Assembly (NCBI GenBank): GCA_029063085.1
Contig: JAIDOW010000018.1
Location: 1-52,277, forward strand
Length of the DNA: 52,277 nt
Reading direction: 5' to 3'
Source of the DNA: Lachnospiraceae bacterium
GTDB taxonomy: Bacteria; Bacillota; Clostridia; Lachnospirales; Lachnospiraceae
Below, one piece after another: positions 34,013-43,469 of the stretch. A program made the translations under genes and the position numbers. The first letter of the stretch is position 1. Each line of letters begins with the position of its first letter. Below the pieces are notes generated by a model that worked only from the letters and a program-made list of their open reading frames with translations, had not been told where the DNA came from and did not search any database.

Positions 34013-34711
34013 ATGTTAAATTATGATGAAAAAGCCATTGAACAAAATATTCAATACGAATTTAAGAATAAAGCACTGATCAGACAGGCACTCAGTCATA
34101 GTTCTTTTATTAATGAAATGAAGCGGAAGGACATGGCAAGCTATGAAAGACTGGAGTTTTTAGGAGATGCGGTATTGGAACTCATCACCAGTGAGTTTTT
34201 ATTTGAACAGTATAAAGAGCTGCCGGAAGGAAAATTAACGAGGCTGAGGGCATCCATTGTATGTGAATATACATTGTCAAGTGTCTCAAAGATGCTTCAT
34301 TTTGGGGATTATGTATTGCTTTCCAAAGGGGAAGAGCTGACGGGTGGTAGAAGAAGAAACTCCATACTCTGTGATTTGTTTGAGGCAGTGCTAGGTGCTA
34401 TTTATTTAGACGGTGGAATGGAACCAGCAAAGAAATATGTATACACCTTTCTGCTTACAGATATTGAACACAAATCCCTGTTCTATGACGCAAAGACAAC
34501 CTTACAGGAAATGGTACAAAAAGACGGAAAAGGGGTTGTAACCTATGAACTGCTAGAGGAAAAGGGACCGGATCATGATAAAAGTTTTGTGACGGAGGTT
34601 TTTATTGATGGAGTGAGTTTTGCTGTAGGTGAGGGAACTTCTAAAAAAAATGCCCAACAGATGGCCGCATATCAGGCAATCTTAAAATTAAAAGAACAGA
34701 ATGTTCAGTAA
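34013..34711 (+). CDS. rnc: Ribonuclease III
   Basis: A 232-residue double-strand-specific endoribonuclease that processes rRNA and other structured RNAs. The catalytic signature ERLEFLGDAVLELITSEFLF and the acidic DLFEAVLGAIYLDGG (metal-binding Glu) are intact. The C-terminal dsRNA-binding domain is recognisable from TTLQEMVQKDGKGVVTYELL through KKNAQQMAAYQAILKL. Length is normal. TTGGAGATTAAC precedes ATG 34013. It is separated by 75 bases from plsX and precedes smc, the typical Firmicutes arrangement. Confidence 0.97.
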   Translation: MLNYDEKAIEQNIQYEFKNKALIRQALSHSSFINEMKRKDMASYERLEFLGDAVLELITSEFLFEQYKELPEGKLTRLRASIVCEYTLSSVSKMLHFGDYVLLSKGEELTGGRRRNSILCDLFEAVLGAIYLDGGMEPAKKYVYTFLLTDIEHKSLFYDAKTTLQEMVQKDGKGVVTYELLEEKGPDHDKSFVTEVFIDGVSFAVGEGTSKKNAQQMAAYQAILKLKEQNVQ

Positions 34712-34757
34712 AGGAACAAAGGAAACAGCTGTTTTGACGGCTGAACGGTGAGAATTT

Positions 34758-37700
34758 ATGTATTTAAAAAGTATTGAGGTGTATGGATTCAAATCCTTTG
34801 CCAATCGGATTATATTTGAATTTAACAAAGGAATTACAGGGATTGTAGGACCCAACGGAAGCGGAAAGAGTAACGTTGGTGATGCAGTCCGCTGGGTATT
34901 AGGAGAACAGAGTGCCAAGCAGCTTCGTGGAGCCAAGATGGAGGATGTTATCTTTGCAGGAACAGAGCTTCGGAAGCCTCATGGCTCTGCTTATGTTGCG
35001 ATTACGTTAGATAACAGTGACCATTCCCTTCCGACTTCTTATGAAGAGGTGACGGTGGCAAGACGTGTTTACCGCTCCGGTGAAAGTGAATATCTGATTA
35101 ACGGTACAGTCAGCCGTCTGAAAGATGTGCATTCCCTGTTTTTTGATACAGGTATCGGTAAAGAGGGATATTCCATTATCGGACAGGGGCAGGTGGAACG
35201 GATCTTGTCTGGCAAGCCGGAGGAACGCCGTGAACTTTTTGATGAAGCAGCAGGTATTGTAAAATATAAGAAAAATAAAGCGGCTACAGAAAAATCCTTA
35301 GCTTCAGAAAGGGAAAATCTAAGCCGTGTTAATGATATTTTATCAGAGCTCGAAAAACAGGTTGGTCCCCTTGAGAAACAGTCTGAGGTTGCTAAGAAAT
35401 ATTTATTATATAAGGGTGAACTGAAACGCTTTGATGTCAATGTGTTTTTACTGGAAAATGAACGGATAGATACTCTGCTAAAAGAAAATGAAGAAAAGCT
35501 GCATATTGTGAACGATGACAGTGAGCGGTTAAAATCAGAATTTGAACAGATTAAGAATGAATATGAACGTATTGAGAATGATTTGGAACAGCATAGCCAG
35601 TCTATTGATGATAATAAGAATAAAATACATGAATTAAAGCTTAAGAACGAACGGAATGAGGGAGAGGTCAATGTATTAAACCAGCAGATTTCTAATGCAA
35701 AGTCTACTGATGTACATATGAGTGAGCAGATTGACAGAATTAATCAGTCTTTAGCTTCCCAGGAAAAAGAAAAGCATGAATTTCAGGAAAAGAAGGCTGT
35801 TTTGGATGAAAAAATGGACAACGCAGATGATGTGGTAGAAGAGGCAAGGGCTGTCAGTGAAGGTATTGAGGAAGAGATTGATAAATTAGAAGAAGAGATT
35901 GAAAAAAGCAAGGCAGATATTATTGAATATCTGAACGATGGAGCAAATCTGAAGGCAAAGGTTGGCAGATATGATGCAATGTTAGAGAACATTAATTATC
36001 GGAAAACCCAGCTGAATCAGCGTTTTTTACAGTTTAAGTCTGATGAGTTAAAAGATAAGGAGGAATATGACAAGCATAATACCTCCCTGACTGAAATTGA
36101 GAATACGGTCTCAGAGCTTCTTGCCAAGCTGGAGGTAACAGATGCAGGCCTTGACAAAAATACTATAGCTACTAATGAAAACAAGCAGCGGTTATTTGAG
36201 GTCAACAACGAATACAGCAGTGTAAAGTCCAAATTAGAAGCACTTCGAAATATTACTGAACGGTATGACGGATATGGTAATTCCATTAAACGTGTTATGG
36301 AGCAAAAGGAAAATAATCCGGGAATTATTGGTGTTGTTGCAGATATCATTCAGGTAAATAAGGAATACGAGATTGCCGTGGAAACAGCGCTTGGCGGAAG
36401 TATCCAGAATATTGTCACAGACAATGAAAATACCGCAAAGCGTCTGATTCAGTATCTGAAAAAGAATCGTTTTGGACGGGCAACCTTTTTACCTCTTACT
36501 ACAATCGGTGGGAAATACAGTGAGTTTACCAATAAAGAAGCCCTGAAGGAACCAGGTGTGATCGGTCTTGCGAAAGATCTGGTAAAGGTACATGACAAAT
36601 ATAGTACAGTTACCAATCATTTATTAGGGCGGATTCTTGTGGTCGATACCATTGATCATGCAATTGCTGTAAATAAGAAATTTCATCAGAGCCTTCGGAT
36701 TGTAACCAAGGAAGGGGAATTACTGACTCCGGGTGGTGCCATGACAGGTGGTGCCTTCAGAAATTCTTCGAACCTTCTAGGGCGTAAGAGAGAGTTAGAA
36801 GAACTTTCTAAGGAGCTTTCTGAGATTAATAATGAGATTGCAAATGCCACAAAGGAGGAAACGGAGCTCCGCACGGTAAGAGAAGAGTTAAAGACAACAA
36901 AGGAAGATTTGAACCTTCAGTTACAGGAGCTTTATTTGCAGAAGAATACGGTGACCATGAATATTGAACAGGTTTCCAAAAATCTGGCAGAAACCGCCAA
37001 TGCATTTGCATCTGTGAATAAAGAGAGCAAGGAGCTGGAATCCCAGATTGAAGAAATCAATCAGAATAAAAATGAACTCTATGATAACCATAAGCAGGCA
37101 GAGGCTGCAAAAAAGGCATTAGAGGAGAGAATCGAAGGCTTAGAGGAACAGGCAGCGTTCAAAAAAGAGGAATTAAAGAAGTCCAATGAAAGAGTTTCCG
37201 AGCTGATGTTGGAATTCAACACCATGAAACAGCAGGATGATTTTCTGATTGAGAATTTAAGACGTATCCGTACGGAAGAAAATAAGTTAAAAGAAGAATT
37301 GGAGCTTTATCGTTCCCAGATGAGTGATTCCGGTAAAGCAATTGAAACGCTGGTTGCCCAAATTAATCAATTTAAGGCATTAATTGAAACGGATAAAAAA
37401 GAGATTGCGTTATTAGAGGATACTCTTGCCAGGGATATTTCAGATAAAGAGGAATTAAATAAAAAGCATAAGGAATTTTTTGCAAAACGTGAATCTTTAA
37501 ATGAGGAGATTACAAAGCTTGATAAATCTGCGTTTAAGCTATCTGCCCAGGTGGAAAAAATCAGTGAGCAGGCAGATCATTTAAGCAAGTATATGTGGGA
37601 AGAATATGAGCTTACCTATCAGTCAGCAGTAGAATTAAAGGATAGTTCGTTAAATGATCTGGACAGCTTAAAGAGAGAGGTTTCGGCCGTTAAGGCAAAG

Positions 37701-38321
37701 ATCAAGGCATTAGGTGATGTTAATGTCAATGCTATCGAGGATTATAAGCTGGTATCTGAACGGTATGAATTCTTAAAAGGTCAGCATGACGATATCATAA
37801 AAGCAGAAAACAATCTGTTACAGATTATTGCAGAGCTGGATACTGCTATGCGTACCCAGTTTGAGGAGAAGTTTAACGAGATACAGATAATGTTTGATAA
37901 GGTATTCCGGGAATTGTTTGGTGGAGGAAAGGCAACCCTGGAGCTGGTAGATGATGAGGACATCCTTGAGGCAGGAATTAAGATCATTGCACAGCCGCCA
38001 GGAAAGAAGCTGCAAAATATGATGCAGTTATCCGGTGGAGAAAAGGCGTTATCTGCCATTGCCCTCCTGTTTGCAATCCAGAGCTTAAAGCCATCTCCGT
38101 TTTGTCTGTTGGATGAGATTGAGGCAGCATTGGACGACTCTAATGTAACCAGATATGCGAAGTATCTGAACAAACTGACCAAGGATACCCAGTTTATTGT
38201 TATTACCCATAGAAAAGGTACCATGGAGGCGGCAGATGTGTTGTATGGTATTACGATGCAGGAAAAGGGTGTGTCGACACTGGTATCTGTTAATCTGATT
38301 GAGAATGAACTGGACGATTAG
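34758..38321 (+). CDS. smc: Chromosome segregation ATPase SMC
   Basis: A 1187-residue condensin core protein that acts with ScpA and ScpB to organise the chromosome. Walker A is GPNGSGKSN near residues 32-40, followed by the Q-loop region. Long coiled coils run to about 490 and again from about 670 to 1020. The hinge lies between them, with GIIGVVADIIQVNKEYEIAV, RFGRATFLPL and LLTPGGAMTGG. The C-terminal signature LSGGEKALSAIALLFAIQSL and Walker B FCLLDEIEAALDD complete the ATPase head. The Walker B segment reads DEIEAALDDSNV, a mild variant of the common DEVDAALDEANV. ATG 34758 has GGTGAGAATTT upstream. It is cotranscribed with rnc and ftsY. Confidence 0.98.
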   Translation: MYLKSIEVYGFKSFANRIIFEFNKGITGIVGPNGSGKSNVGDAVRWVLGEQSAKQLRGAKMEDVIFAGTELRKPHGSAYVAITLDNSDHSLPTSYEEVTVARRVYRSGESEYLINGTVSRLKDVHSLFFDTGIGKEGYSIIGQGQVERILSGKPEERRELFDEAAGIVKYKKNKAATEKSLASERENLSRVNDILSELEKQVGPLEKQSEVAKKYLLYKGELKRFDVNVFLLENERIDTLLKENEEKLHIVNDDSERLKSEFEQIKNEYERIENDLEQHSQSIDDNKNKIHELKLKNERNEGEVNVLNQQISNAKSTDVHMSEQIDRINQSLASQEKEKHEFQEKKAVLDEKMDNADDVVEEARAVSEGIEEEIDKLEEEIEKSKADIIEYLNDGANLKAKVGRYDAMLENINYRKTQLNQRFLQFKSDELKDKEEYDKHNTSLTEIENTVSELLAKLEVTDAGLDKNTIATNENKQRLFEVNNEYSSVKSKLEALRNITERYDGYGNSIKRVMEQKENNPGIIGVVADIIQVNKEYEIAVETALGGSIQNIVTDNENTAKRLIQYLKKNRFGRATFLPLTTIGGKYSEFTNKEALKEPGVIGLAKDLVKVHDKYSTVTNHLLGRILVVDTIDHAIAVNKKFHQSLRIVTKEGELLTPGGAMTGGAFRNSSNLLGRKRELEELSKELSEINNEIANATKEETELRTVREELKTTKEDLNLQLQELYLQKNTVTMNIEQVSKNLAETANAFASVNKESKELESQIEEINQNKNELYDNHKQAEAAKKALEERIEGLEEQAAFKKEELKKSNERVSELMLEFNTMKQQDDFLIENLRRIRTEENKLKEELELYRSQMSDSGKAIETLVAQINQFKALIETDKKEIALLEDTLARDISDKEELNKKHKEFFAKRESLNEEITKLDKSAFKLSAQVEKISEQADHLSKYMWEEYELTYQSAVELKDSSLNDLDSLKREVSAVKAKIKALGDVNVNAIEDYKLVSERYEFLKGQHDDIIKAENNLLQIIAELDTAMRTQFEEKFNEIQIMFDKVFRELFGGGKATLELVDDEDILEAGIKIIAQPPGKKLQNMMQLSGGEKALSAIALLFAIQSLKPSPFCLLDEIEAALDDSNVTRYAKYLNKLTKDTQFIVITHRKGTMEAADVLYGITMQEKGVSTLVSVNLIENELDD

Positions 38322-38352
38322 TACTGTGTTCGTTTGATAAAGGAGGACAAGA

Positions 38353-39369
38353 ATGGAAATAATACGGCGAAGAAAAAGAGAACAAATAGTGGGATATATA
38401 ATTTTTTTTTCAATCGGTGCTGTTATTTTTCTGATATTTTGTCTGGCACCTTTTGCAGCAAAGTCTTATCAAACATGGGATAATCTGGATTTTAATTCAG
38501 ATTTATCCTATGTTTATGTAACAGAAATAGAACCGGATATAGAGGGACCTTATTATACAACAAAAGATGATAATGGATTGGATGAGGAGTTTTATTATGT
38601 TGCAGTGGATGAATCCCATGTTATGTCGCTGATATTTCTGGAATATGATGTTGTGGAACTGGCACAAAAATACAGCAGGGCAAAGCAGGATTTCAAAGAG
38701 GGGAATATTTCCAAGAAAGAACTGGATACCTATAGATTTACAGTGATCGGCAGAATACAAAAAGCAAATGAATATGATAGGCATGAGGATTTGCGTGCGT
38801 ATCTGTCTCATCAGGAGTCGGCAGATTCTGATCAAATAGAAATTCTTCCCTATAGTATGCAGGTAATTACCAAAGCATCACGGAATATGTATCTATGTGG
38901 CATGGGTGGTTTTGTTCTTTTCTGTATGGCGGCAATTGCCGGCTGCATATTATGGACAGGCTCTTCTTTGGGAGAGCGTATGATCGTAAAATACAGAAAG
39001 GGGCAGGGTGATACACAATCTTTAAGGGAAAAGATTAATTCCTTTTTTCGATTAGAGGAATTTGTACCGAATTTATGGCTGAATAAAGAGTTTATAGGTG
39101 GAATATATAATACAATTACAGTTTTTGGTGAAACAAAACAGATAGCATGGGTATATCCGATTATTTTTCAATATGAGCATTCAGTGGGTGGTATCAAGGT
39201 TTATTTTAAAAACGGACGTAATTATGATTTGCGGTTGCAGAATGAAGTGGATGTGGAAACAGTATTACAATATTTAAGAGCGTATTGCCCGTGGATTGTC
39301 ACGGAATATTCAGATGATTTACAGGAAAAGTATAAAAAAGGGAGTATCCTTTTTAAGATAGAAGAATGA
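38353..39369 (+). CDS. Two-helix membrane protein between smc and ftsY, unrecognised
   Basis: A 338-residue protein. TM1 lies at about residues 14-36 (GYIIFFSIGAVIFLIFCLAP), followed by a ~140-residue extracytoplasmic domain with YVYVTEIEPDIEGPYYT. TM2 is at about 180-201 (MGGFVLFCMAAIAGCILW) and a ~130-residue C-terminal cytoplasmic domain follows. That domain contains ITVFGETKQIAWVYPIIFQY and VGGIKVYFKNGRNYDLRL, resembling a small beta-rich YcxB/PH-like fold. I recognise no family with certainty. AAAGGAGGACAAGA precedes ATG 38353. It is inserted between smc and ftsY with short gaps, so it is probably cotranscribed with them. Confidence 0.7.
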   Translation: MEIIRRRKREQIVGYIIFFSIGAVIFLIFCLAPFAAKSYQTWDNLDFNSDLSYVYVTEIEPDIEGPYYTTKDDNGLDEEFYYVAVDESHVMSLIFLEYDVVELAQKYSRAKQDFKEGNISKKELDTYRFTVIGRIQKANEYDRHEDLRAYLSHQESADSDQIEILPYSMQVITKASRNMYLCGMGGFVLFCMAAIAGCILWTGSSLGERMIVKYRKGQGDTQSLREKINSFFRLEEFVPNLWLNKEFIGGIYNTITVFGETKQIAWVYPIIFQYEHSVGGIKVYFKNGRNYDLRLQNEVDVETVLQYLRAYCPWIVTEYSDDLQEKYKKGSILFKIEE

Positions 39370-39403
39370 TAAGGGATGGTAAAAAATAAAGGAGATGATG
39401 CAG

Positions 39404-40564
39404 ATGTTTGATTTTTTCAAGAAAAATAAGCAGGAAGAAACAGAACTACAGAATGATTCTGAACAAAAAGAAGAAGATAGGCAGGAGGAAACTCCGGCTA
39501 ATGAGAATGTTTTCGGTGTAGAAGAAATATCACATTCGGAAAAATTGCCAGAAACAGAGGTGTCTGATGAAACATTAGAAGACAAGGAACCTTTGGAAAA
39601 AGAAAAAGGCTTTTTCTCCCGGTTAAAAGCAGGTCTTGCCAAAACCCGGAACAGTATCAATGAGAGCTTTGATAATCTGTTTAAAGGATTTTCTTCCATT
39701 GATGAGGATTTCTATGATGAGCTGGAGGAAACCCTGATCATGGCGGATTTGGGACTGGATACTACCGAGCGGATTATTGAGAACTTAAAAGAGCTGGTAA
39801 AGAAGAATCATATCAAAGAAGTGGAAGCCTGCCGGGAACTGGTGATCAATATTATCAAGGAACAGATGCTGGTAGATGATTCTGCCTATGATTTTGAGGA
39901 ACAAAAAACTGTAATGCTGATTATCGGAGTGAATGGGGTGGGAAAAACTACCTCCATCGGAAAACTGGCAGCACAGTACAAAAACCGGGGAAAACGTGTT
40001 ATGATGTGTGCAGCAGATACATTCCGGGCGGCTGCCATTGACCAGTTAAAGACCTGGGCAAACCGTGCCGGGGTAGAGATCATTTCCCAGCAGGAGGGCT
40101 CTGATCCGGCTGCCGTTACCTTTGATGCGGTAAAAGCGGCAGCGGCAAGGGATGTGGATATTCTGCTTGTGGATACAGCGGGAAGGCTTCATAATAAGAA
40201 AAACCTGATGGACGAGCTTTCTAAAATGAAGCGGATCATTGAAAAAGAATACAGTGCTGCCCATCTGGAAACCTTAATTGTACTGGACGGTTCTACAGGC
40301 CAGAATGCATTAGAACAGGCAAGACAGTTTTCTACGGTTACCCAGATAGATGGCATCATTTTGACAAAGCTTGACGGAACTGCCAAGGGCGGGATTGCTA
40401 TTGCCATTCAGTCAGAATTAAATGTTCCGGTAAAATATATTGGTGTCGGTGAACAGATCAATGATTTACAGAAATTTAATCCGGAATCCTATGTAAATGC
40501 GCTATTTGCAGATATGGATACCAGATCAGATATAGAAATCCTTATTTCGGATGAGGAAGAGTAA
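39404..40564 (+). CDS. ftsY: Signal recognition particle receptor FtsY
   Basis: A 386-residue SRP receptor GTPase that docks ribosome-SRP complexes at the membrane. It has an acidic N-terminal A domain (about 1-70, rich in Glu), an N domain ([20 protein letters not shown]) and a G domain. G-domain motifs: [17 protein letters not shown] (G1), [33 protein letters not shown] (G3), [12 protein letters not shown] (G4) and [20 protein letters not shown] 39404 has GGAG 9 bases upstream; ATGs at 39395 and 39398 are too close to the ribosome site. The usual ylxM-ffh genes do not follow. Confidence 0.97.
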   Translation: MFDFFKKNKQEETELQNDSEQKEEDRQEETPANENVFGVEEISHSEKLPETEVSDETLEDKEPLEKEKGFFSRLKAGLAKTRNSINESFDNLFKGFSSIDEDFYDELEETLIMADLGLDTTERIIENLKELVKKNHIKEVEACRELVINIIKEQMLVDDSAYDFEEQKTVMLIIGVNGVGKTTSIGKLAAQYKNRGKRVMMCAADTFRAAAIDQLKTWANRAGVEIISQQEGSDPAAVTFDAVKAAAARDVDILLVDTAGRLHNKKNLMDELSKMKRIIEKEYSAAHLETLIVLDGSTGQNALEQARQFSTVTQIDGIILTKLDGTAKGGIAIAIQSELNVPVKYIGVGEQINDLQKFNPESYVNALFADMDTRSDIEILISDEEE

Positions 40565-40590
40565 AGGGAAATCAAAAGGAGGAAATGTAA

Positions 40591-41808
40591 ATGTTGACAA
40601 TGGAAAAATTTGAAGAGGCTTATAACACTGTACAAAAAGTAGTAAACCAGACAAAATTGATTTACAGTGACTTTTTCAGTGAACAGAGCGGCAACAAAGT
40701 ATATCTGAAGCCGGAGAATCTTCAGGTGACAGGTGCATATAAGATTCGTGGTGCTTATTATAAGATTTCGACTTTAAATGATGAAGAAAGAAGCAGGGGA
40801 CTGATTACGGCGTCTGCCGGAAATCATGCACAGGGAGTAGCATTTGCGGCAAAGGCATACGGAGTTAAGGCTACCATTGTCATGCCAACCACAACACCAC
40901 TGATTAAAGTAAACCGTACAAAATCTTACGGTGCAGAGGTCATCCTTTATGGTGATGTCTATGATGAGTCCTGCCAGTATGCATTAGAGCTTGCAGAAGA
41001 TAAAGGGCTTACTTTTATTCATCCATTTGACGATCTGGATGTTGCCTGTGGACAGGGGTCCATTGCCATGGAAATCATTAAGGAATTACCTACTGTTGAT
41101 TATATTTTGGTGCCGATCGGCGGCGGTGGACTGGCAACAGGTGTGTCTACCCTTGCTAAAATGCTCAATCCAAGTATCAAGGTAATCGGTGTAGAGCCTG
41201 CTGGAGCTGCCTGTATGAAGGAATCCCTGAAAAATGGAAAGGTAACAACTTTGTCGGTGATTGATACCATTGCAGACGGTACAGCGGTAAAGACGCCGGG
41301 AAGCAATATTTTTCCTTATATCCAGGAAAACATTGACGAGATTATTACGGTAGATGACAGTGAGTTGATTGTCGCATTTTTAGATATGCTGGAAAATCAT
41401 AAAATGTTAGTGGAAAATTCAGGTCTGTTAACGGCTGCCGCAGTTAAAAAATTACCATTTAAGGATAAAAAAGTAGTCAGTATCTTAAGCGGTGGTAATA
41501 TGGATGTGATTACTTTTGCATCTGTAGTCCAGCATGGTCTGATTGCCAGAAGCAGAATTTTTAATGTATCTGTATTGCTGCCGGATAAGCCGGGAGAGCT
41601 TATGAATGTCAGCTCAATCATTGCGGAAATGCAGGGAAATATCATCAAGTTAGAGCATAACCAGTTTGTCAGTCTGAACAGGAATGCCGCAGTGGAACTG
41701 ATTATCACAATAGAGGCATTTGGTCCTGAACATAAGGAACAGATTATTCATGTTTTATCAGAGAAGGGATACAGACCAATTGAAAAGAAACCGAAAAGTA
41801 TCTATTAA
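40591..41808 (+). CDS. ilvA: Threonine ammonia-lyase with ACT domain
   Basis: A 405-residue PLP enzyme of fold type II that deaminates threonine to 2-oxobutyrate. The PLP lysine lies in LQVTGAYKIRGAYYK, followed by TASAGNHAQGVAFAAKAYG and the glycine-rich phosphate loop VPIGGGGLATGVSTLAKM. A C-terminal ACT-type regulatory domain begins near VLLPDKPGELMNVSSIIAEM. The ~400-residue size with a single ACT domain fits the short, TdcB/IlvA2-like form rather than the 500-residue E. coli IlvA. It may serve isoleucine synthesis or threonine catabolism. AAAGGAGG lies 6 bases before ATG 40591. Its end overlaps the next gene. Confidence 0.92.
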   Translation: MLTMEKFEEAYNTVQKVVNQTKLIYSDFFSEQSGNKVYLKPENLQVTGAYKIRGAYYKISTLNDEERSRGLITASAGNHAQGVAFAAKAYGVKATIVMPTTTPLIKVNRTKSYGAEVILYGDVYDESCQYALELAEDKGLTFIHPFDDLDVACGQGSIAMEIIKELPTVDYILVPIGGGGLATGVSTLAKMLNPSIKVIGVEPAGAACMKESLKNGKVTTLSVIDTIADGTAVKTPGSNIFPYIQENIDEIITVDDSELIVAFLDMLENHKMLVENSGLLTAAAVKKLPFKDKKVVSILSGGNMDVITFASVVQHGLIARSRIFNVSVLLPDKPGELMNVSSIIAEMQGNIIKLEHNQFVSLNRNAAVELIITIEAFGPEHKEQIIHVLSEKGYRPIEKKPKSIY

Positions 41809-43285
41809 CGACAAGTTCATAGCGGAATGTATGGAGGGTGAATCTATTTATCAGGTATTAACGGATAGTGGGTTCACTTTCCTTGGTCATTGCGGAGGAA
41901 AAGGAATCTGCGGGAAATGTTTTGTCGGGGTAAAACCTTTGTGTGGAGTTTTCCAAAAGACCGACAGGATTGCAGGGGAGGAAGACGTCATCAATCGTGC
42001 TCCTGACAGCAAAGAGGAAACGGTTCTTGCCTGTCAATATGATATACAGAAGGACATTGCTGTATATACAGGGAATTTGTGGCAGGATATCGGGAATAAT
42101 AAGATGACGGATGCACATAACGGGACTCCGGTAGAGAGCCGGATTACGGATATAGGAAAAAAGACAGATCGGCAGACAGATAATAGAATGGCAGAAGATA
42201 TAAAAAATGTGGGGGTGGCAGTTGATCTGGGTTCCACCACTATTGTGGTAAGCTGTATGGATTTAGATAAAAAGGAAGAAATCACTACATTTTCTTTTAC
42301 CAATCCGCAATATACCCATGGTGCAGATGTCATTTCCCGAATCCGGTTCTGTATGGAGAATAAGAAAAATCTTTTGATGCTGGGACAGATTGTGGAAAAG
42401 GCATTAAATGAAAAGCTTATTGAAAAGCTTGGAACGGCATATTCTCATATAGAAAAAGTGGTATATAGCGGAAATACAACAATGCTTCATATTTTACGCG
42501 GGTTTTCCGTGGAAGGTCTCTCCCGGTCGCCATTTTTGCCGGTCAGTACAGATTACGAGGAAACCGGTAAAAATGCGGTAAAAATAATTTATCCTCCGGG
42601 ATTTTCTGCTTTTGTCGGTGCAGATATCTTAACCGGTGCCGAGGTATTGGGAATCGGGAGAAGGGAAGCATACGACTTGCTGGTGGATCTGGGTACAAAT
42701 GGAGAGATTCTTTTGATAAACAAGGACTGCGGCATAGCTGCGGCAACCGCATGTGGACCGGTATTTGACTCTGCGGTAAAAGGAGCTGCCTATGGCAGTG
42801 AGAGTATCAAAGCGATTGCAAACTGTGTAAAAAGACGTTTGGTGGACAAAACGGGAAAAATTGCCGGACCGTATTTCGAAAAGGGGATTACAATAGATAA
42901 GGGGTTTGTCATTTCTCAGGAGAATATAAGGAACTTCCAGCTTGCAAAAGGTGCCATTTATGCCGGAATACAGTGCCTGTTAAGAGAAGCCGGTATCACT
43001 GCGGATTGTATTGCAAATGTTTATATCAGCGGCGGTCTTGGATTTTATATGGATATCCGGGATGCATTCACCGTCAAGATGCTGCCGGAGGAGTTTCGCA
43101 ACAGGATAATGATCAGCGGCAATACTTCTTTGGAGGGAGCAAAGAAGCTGGTAGCAGCGGATAGCCGGGAGAGCAGAGTTATCCTTTCCGAATATGAGGC
43201 GATCAAAGGGCGTACCAGAAGTCTGGAACTGGCGGATCTCGATGGTTTTCAGGAAATTTATATGCAGTCACTTGATTTTGGGTAA
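41780..43285 (+). CDS. RACo-like 2Fe-2S ASKHA ATPase (DUF4445 family)
   Basis: A 501-residue protein. The N-terminal ferredoxin-like domain has Cys38, Cys44, Cys47 and Cys85 in GHCGGKGICGKCFVG and LACQYD, the ligand pattern of a plant-type [2Fe-2S] cluster. After a linker rich in charged residues, an ASKHA ATPase domain begins GVAVDLGSTTIVVSCMDLD, with DLGTNGEILLINKDCGIAAA and IYISGGLG-like VYISGGLGFYMDI near the end. Relatives such as RACo reductively reactivate corrinoid proteins using ATP. The TTG start at 41780 was chosen because the family homology begins there and AAGGG lies upstream. It overlaps ilvA by 29 bases. No corrinoid or methyltransferase genes are nearby. Confidence 0.82.
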   Translation: MKRNRKVSINDKFIAECMEGESIYQVLTDSGFTFLGHCGGKGICGKCFVGVKPLCGVFQKTDRIAGEEDVINRAPDSKEETVLACQYDIQKDIAVYTGNLWQDIGNNKMTDAHNGTPVESRITDIGKKTDRQTDNRMAEDIKNVGVAVDLGSTTIVVSCMDLDKKEEITTFSFTNPQYTHGADVISRIRFCMENKKNLLMLGQIVEKALNEKLIEKLGTAYSHIEKVVYSGNTTMLHILRGFSVEGLSRSPFLPVSTDYEETGKNAVKIIYPPGFSAFVGADILTGAEVLGIGRREAYDLLVDLGTNGEILLINKDCGIAAATACGPVFDSAVKGAAYGSESIKAIANCVKRRLVDKTGKIAGPYFEKGITIDKGFVISQENIRNFQLAKGAIYAGIQCLLREAGITADCIANVYISGGLGFYMDIRDAFTVKMLPEEFRNRIMISGNTSLEGAKKLVAADSRESRVILSEYEAIKGRTRSLELADLDGFQEIYMQSLDFG

Positions 43286-43469
43286 TGTAAAGTAGATTAT
43301 GAAATCTGTGAGACAAAAATTGCCTGCATTAGAATCTGCTCACTCAAGGTATCACGTGCATGAAAATTGCTTTGCGATGGTATGTGAGTAGATAATCAAT
43401 TGCTTTGCAATTGGTTATAATAAGCAGACCAGTGGGCAAGCAGGCAGTCAATTTTGAAAGGAGTTTCAA
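43286..43469. repeat. Intergenic hairpins with GCTTTGC cores
   Basis: ATAATCAATTGC (43392-43403) and GCAATTGGTTAT (43407-43418) form a 12-pair stem around TTT. Just upstream, AATTGCTTTGCGAT (43365-43378) can form a smaller copy inside a larger CTCAC/GTGAG dyad (43339-43343 with 43384-43388). The same core appears upstream of tyrS. No coding frame is seen. Confidence 0.55.

Noticed and set aside
35069-35671. 200-codon minus-strand frame opposite smc
   Set aside because: Ser/Phe-rich shadow of coiled-coil codons; smc is unambiguous here.
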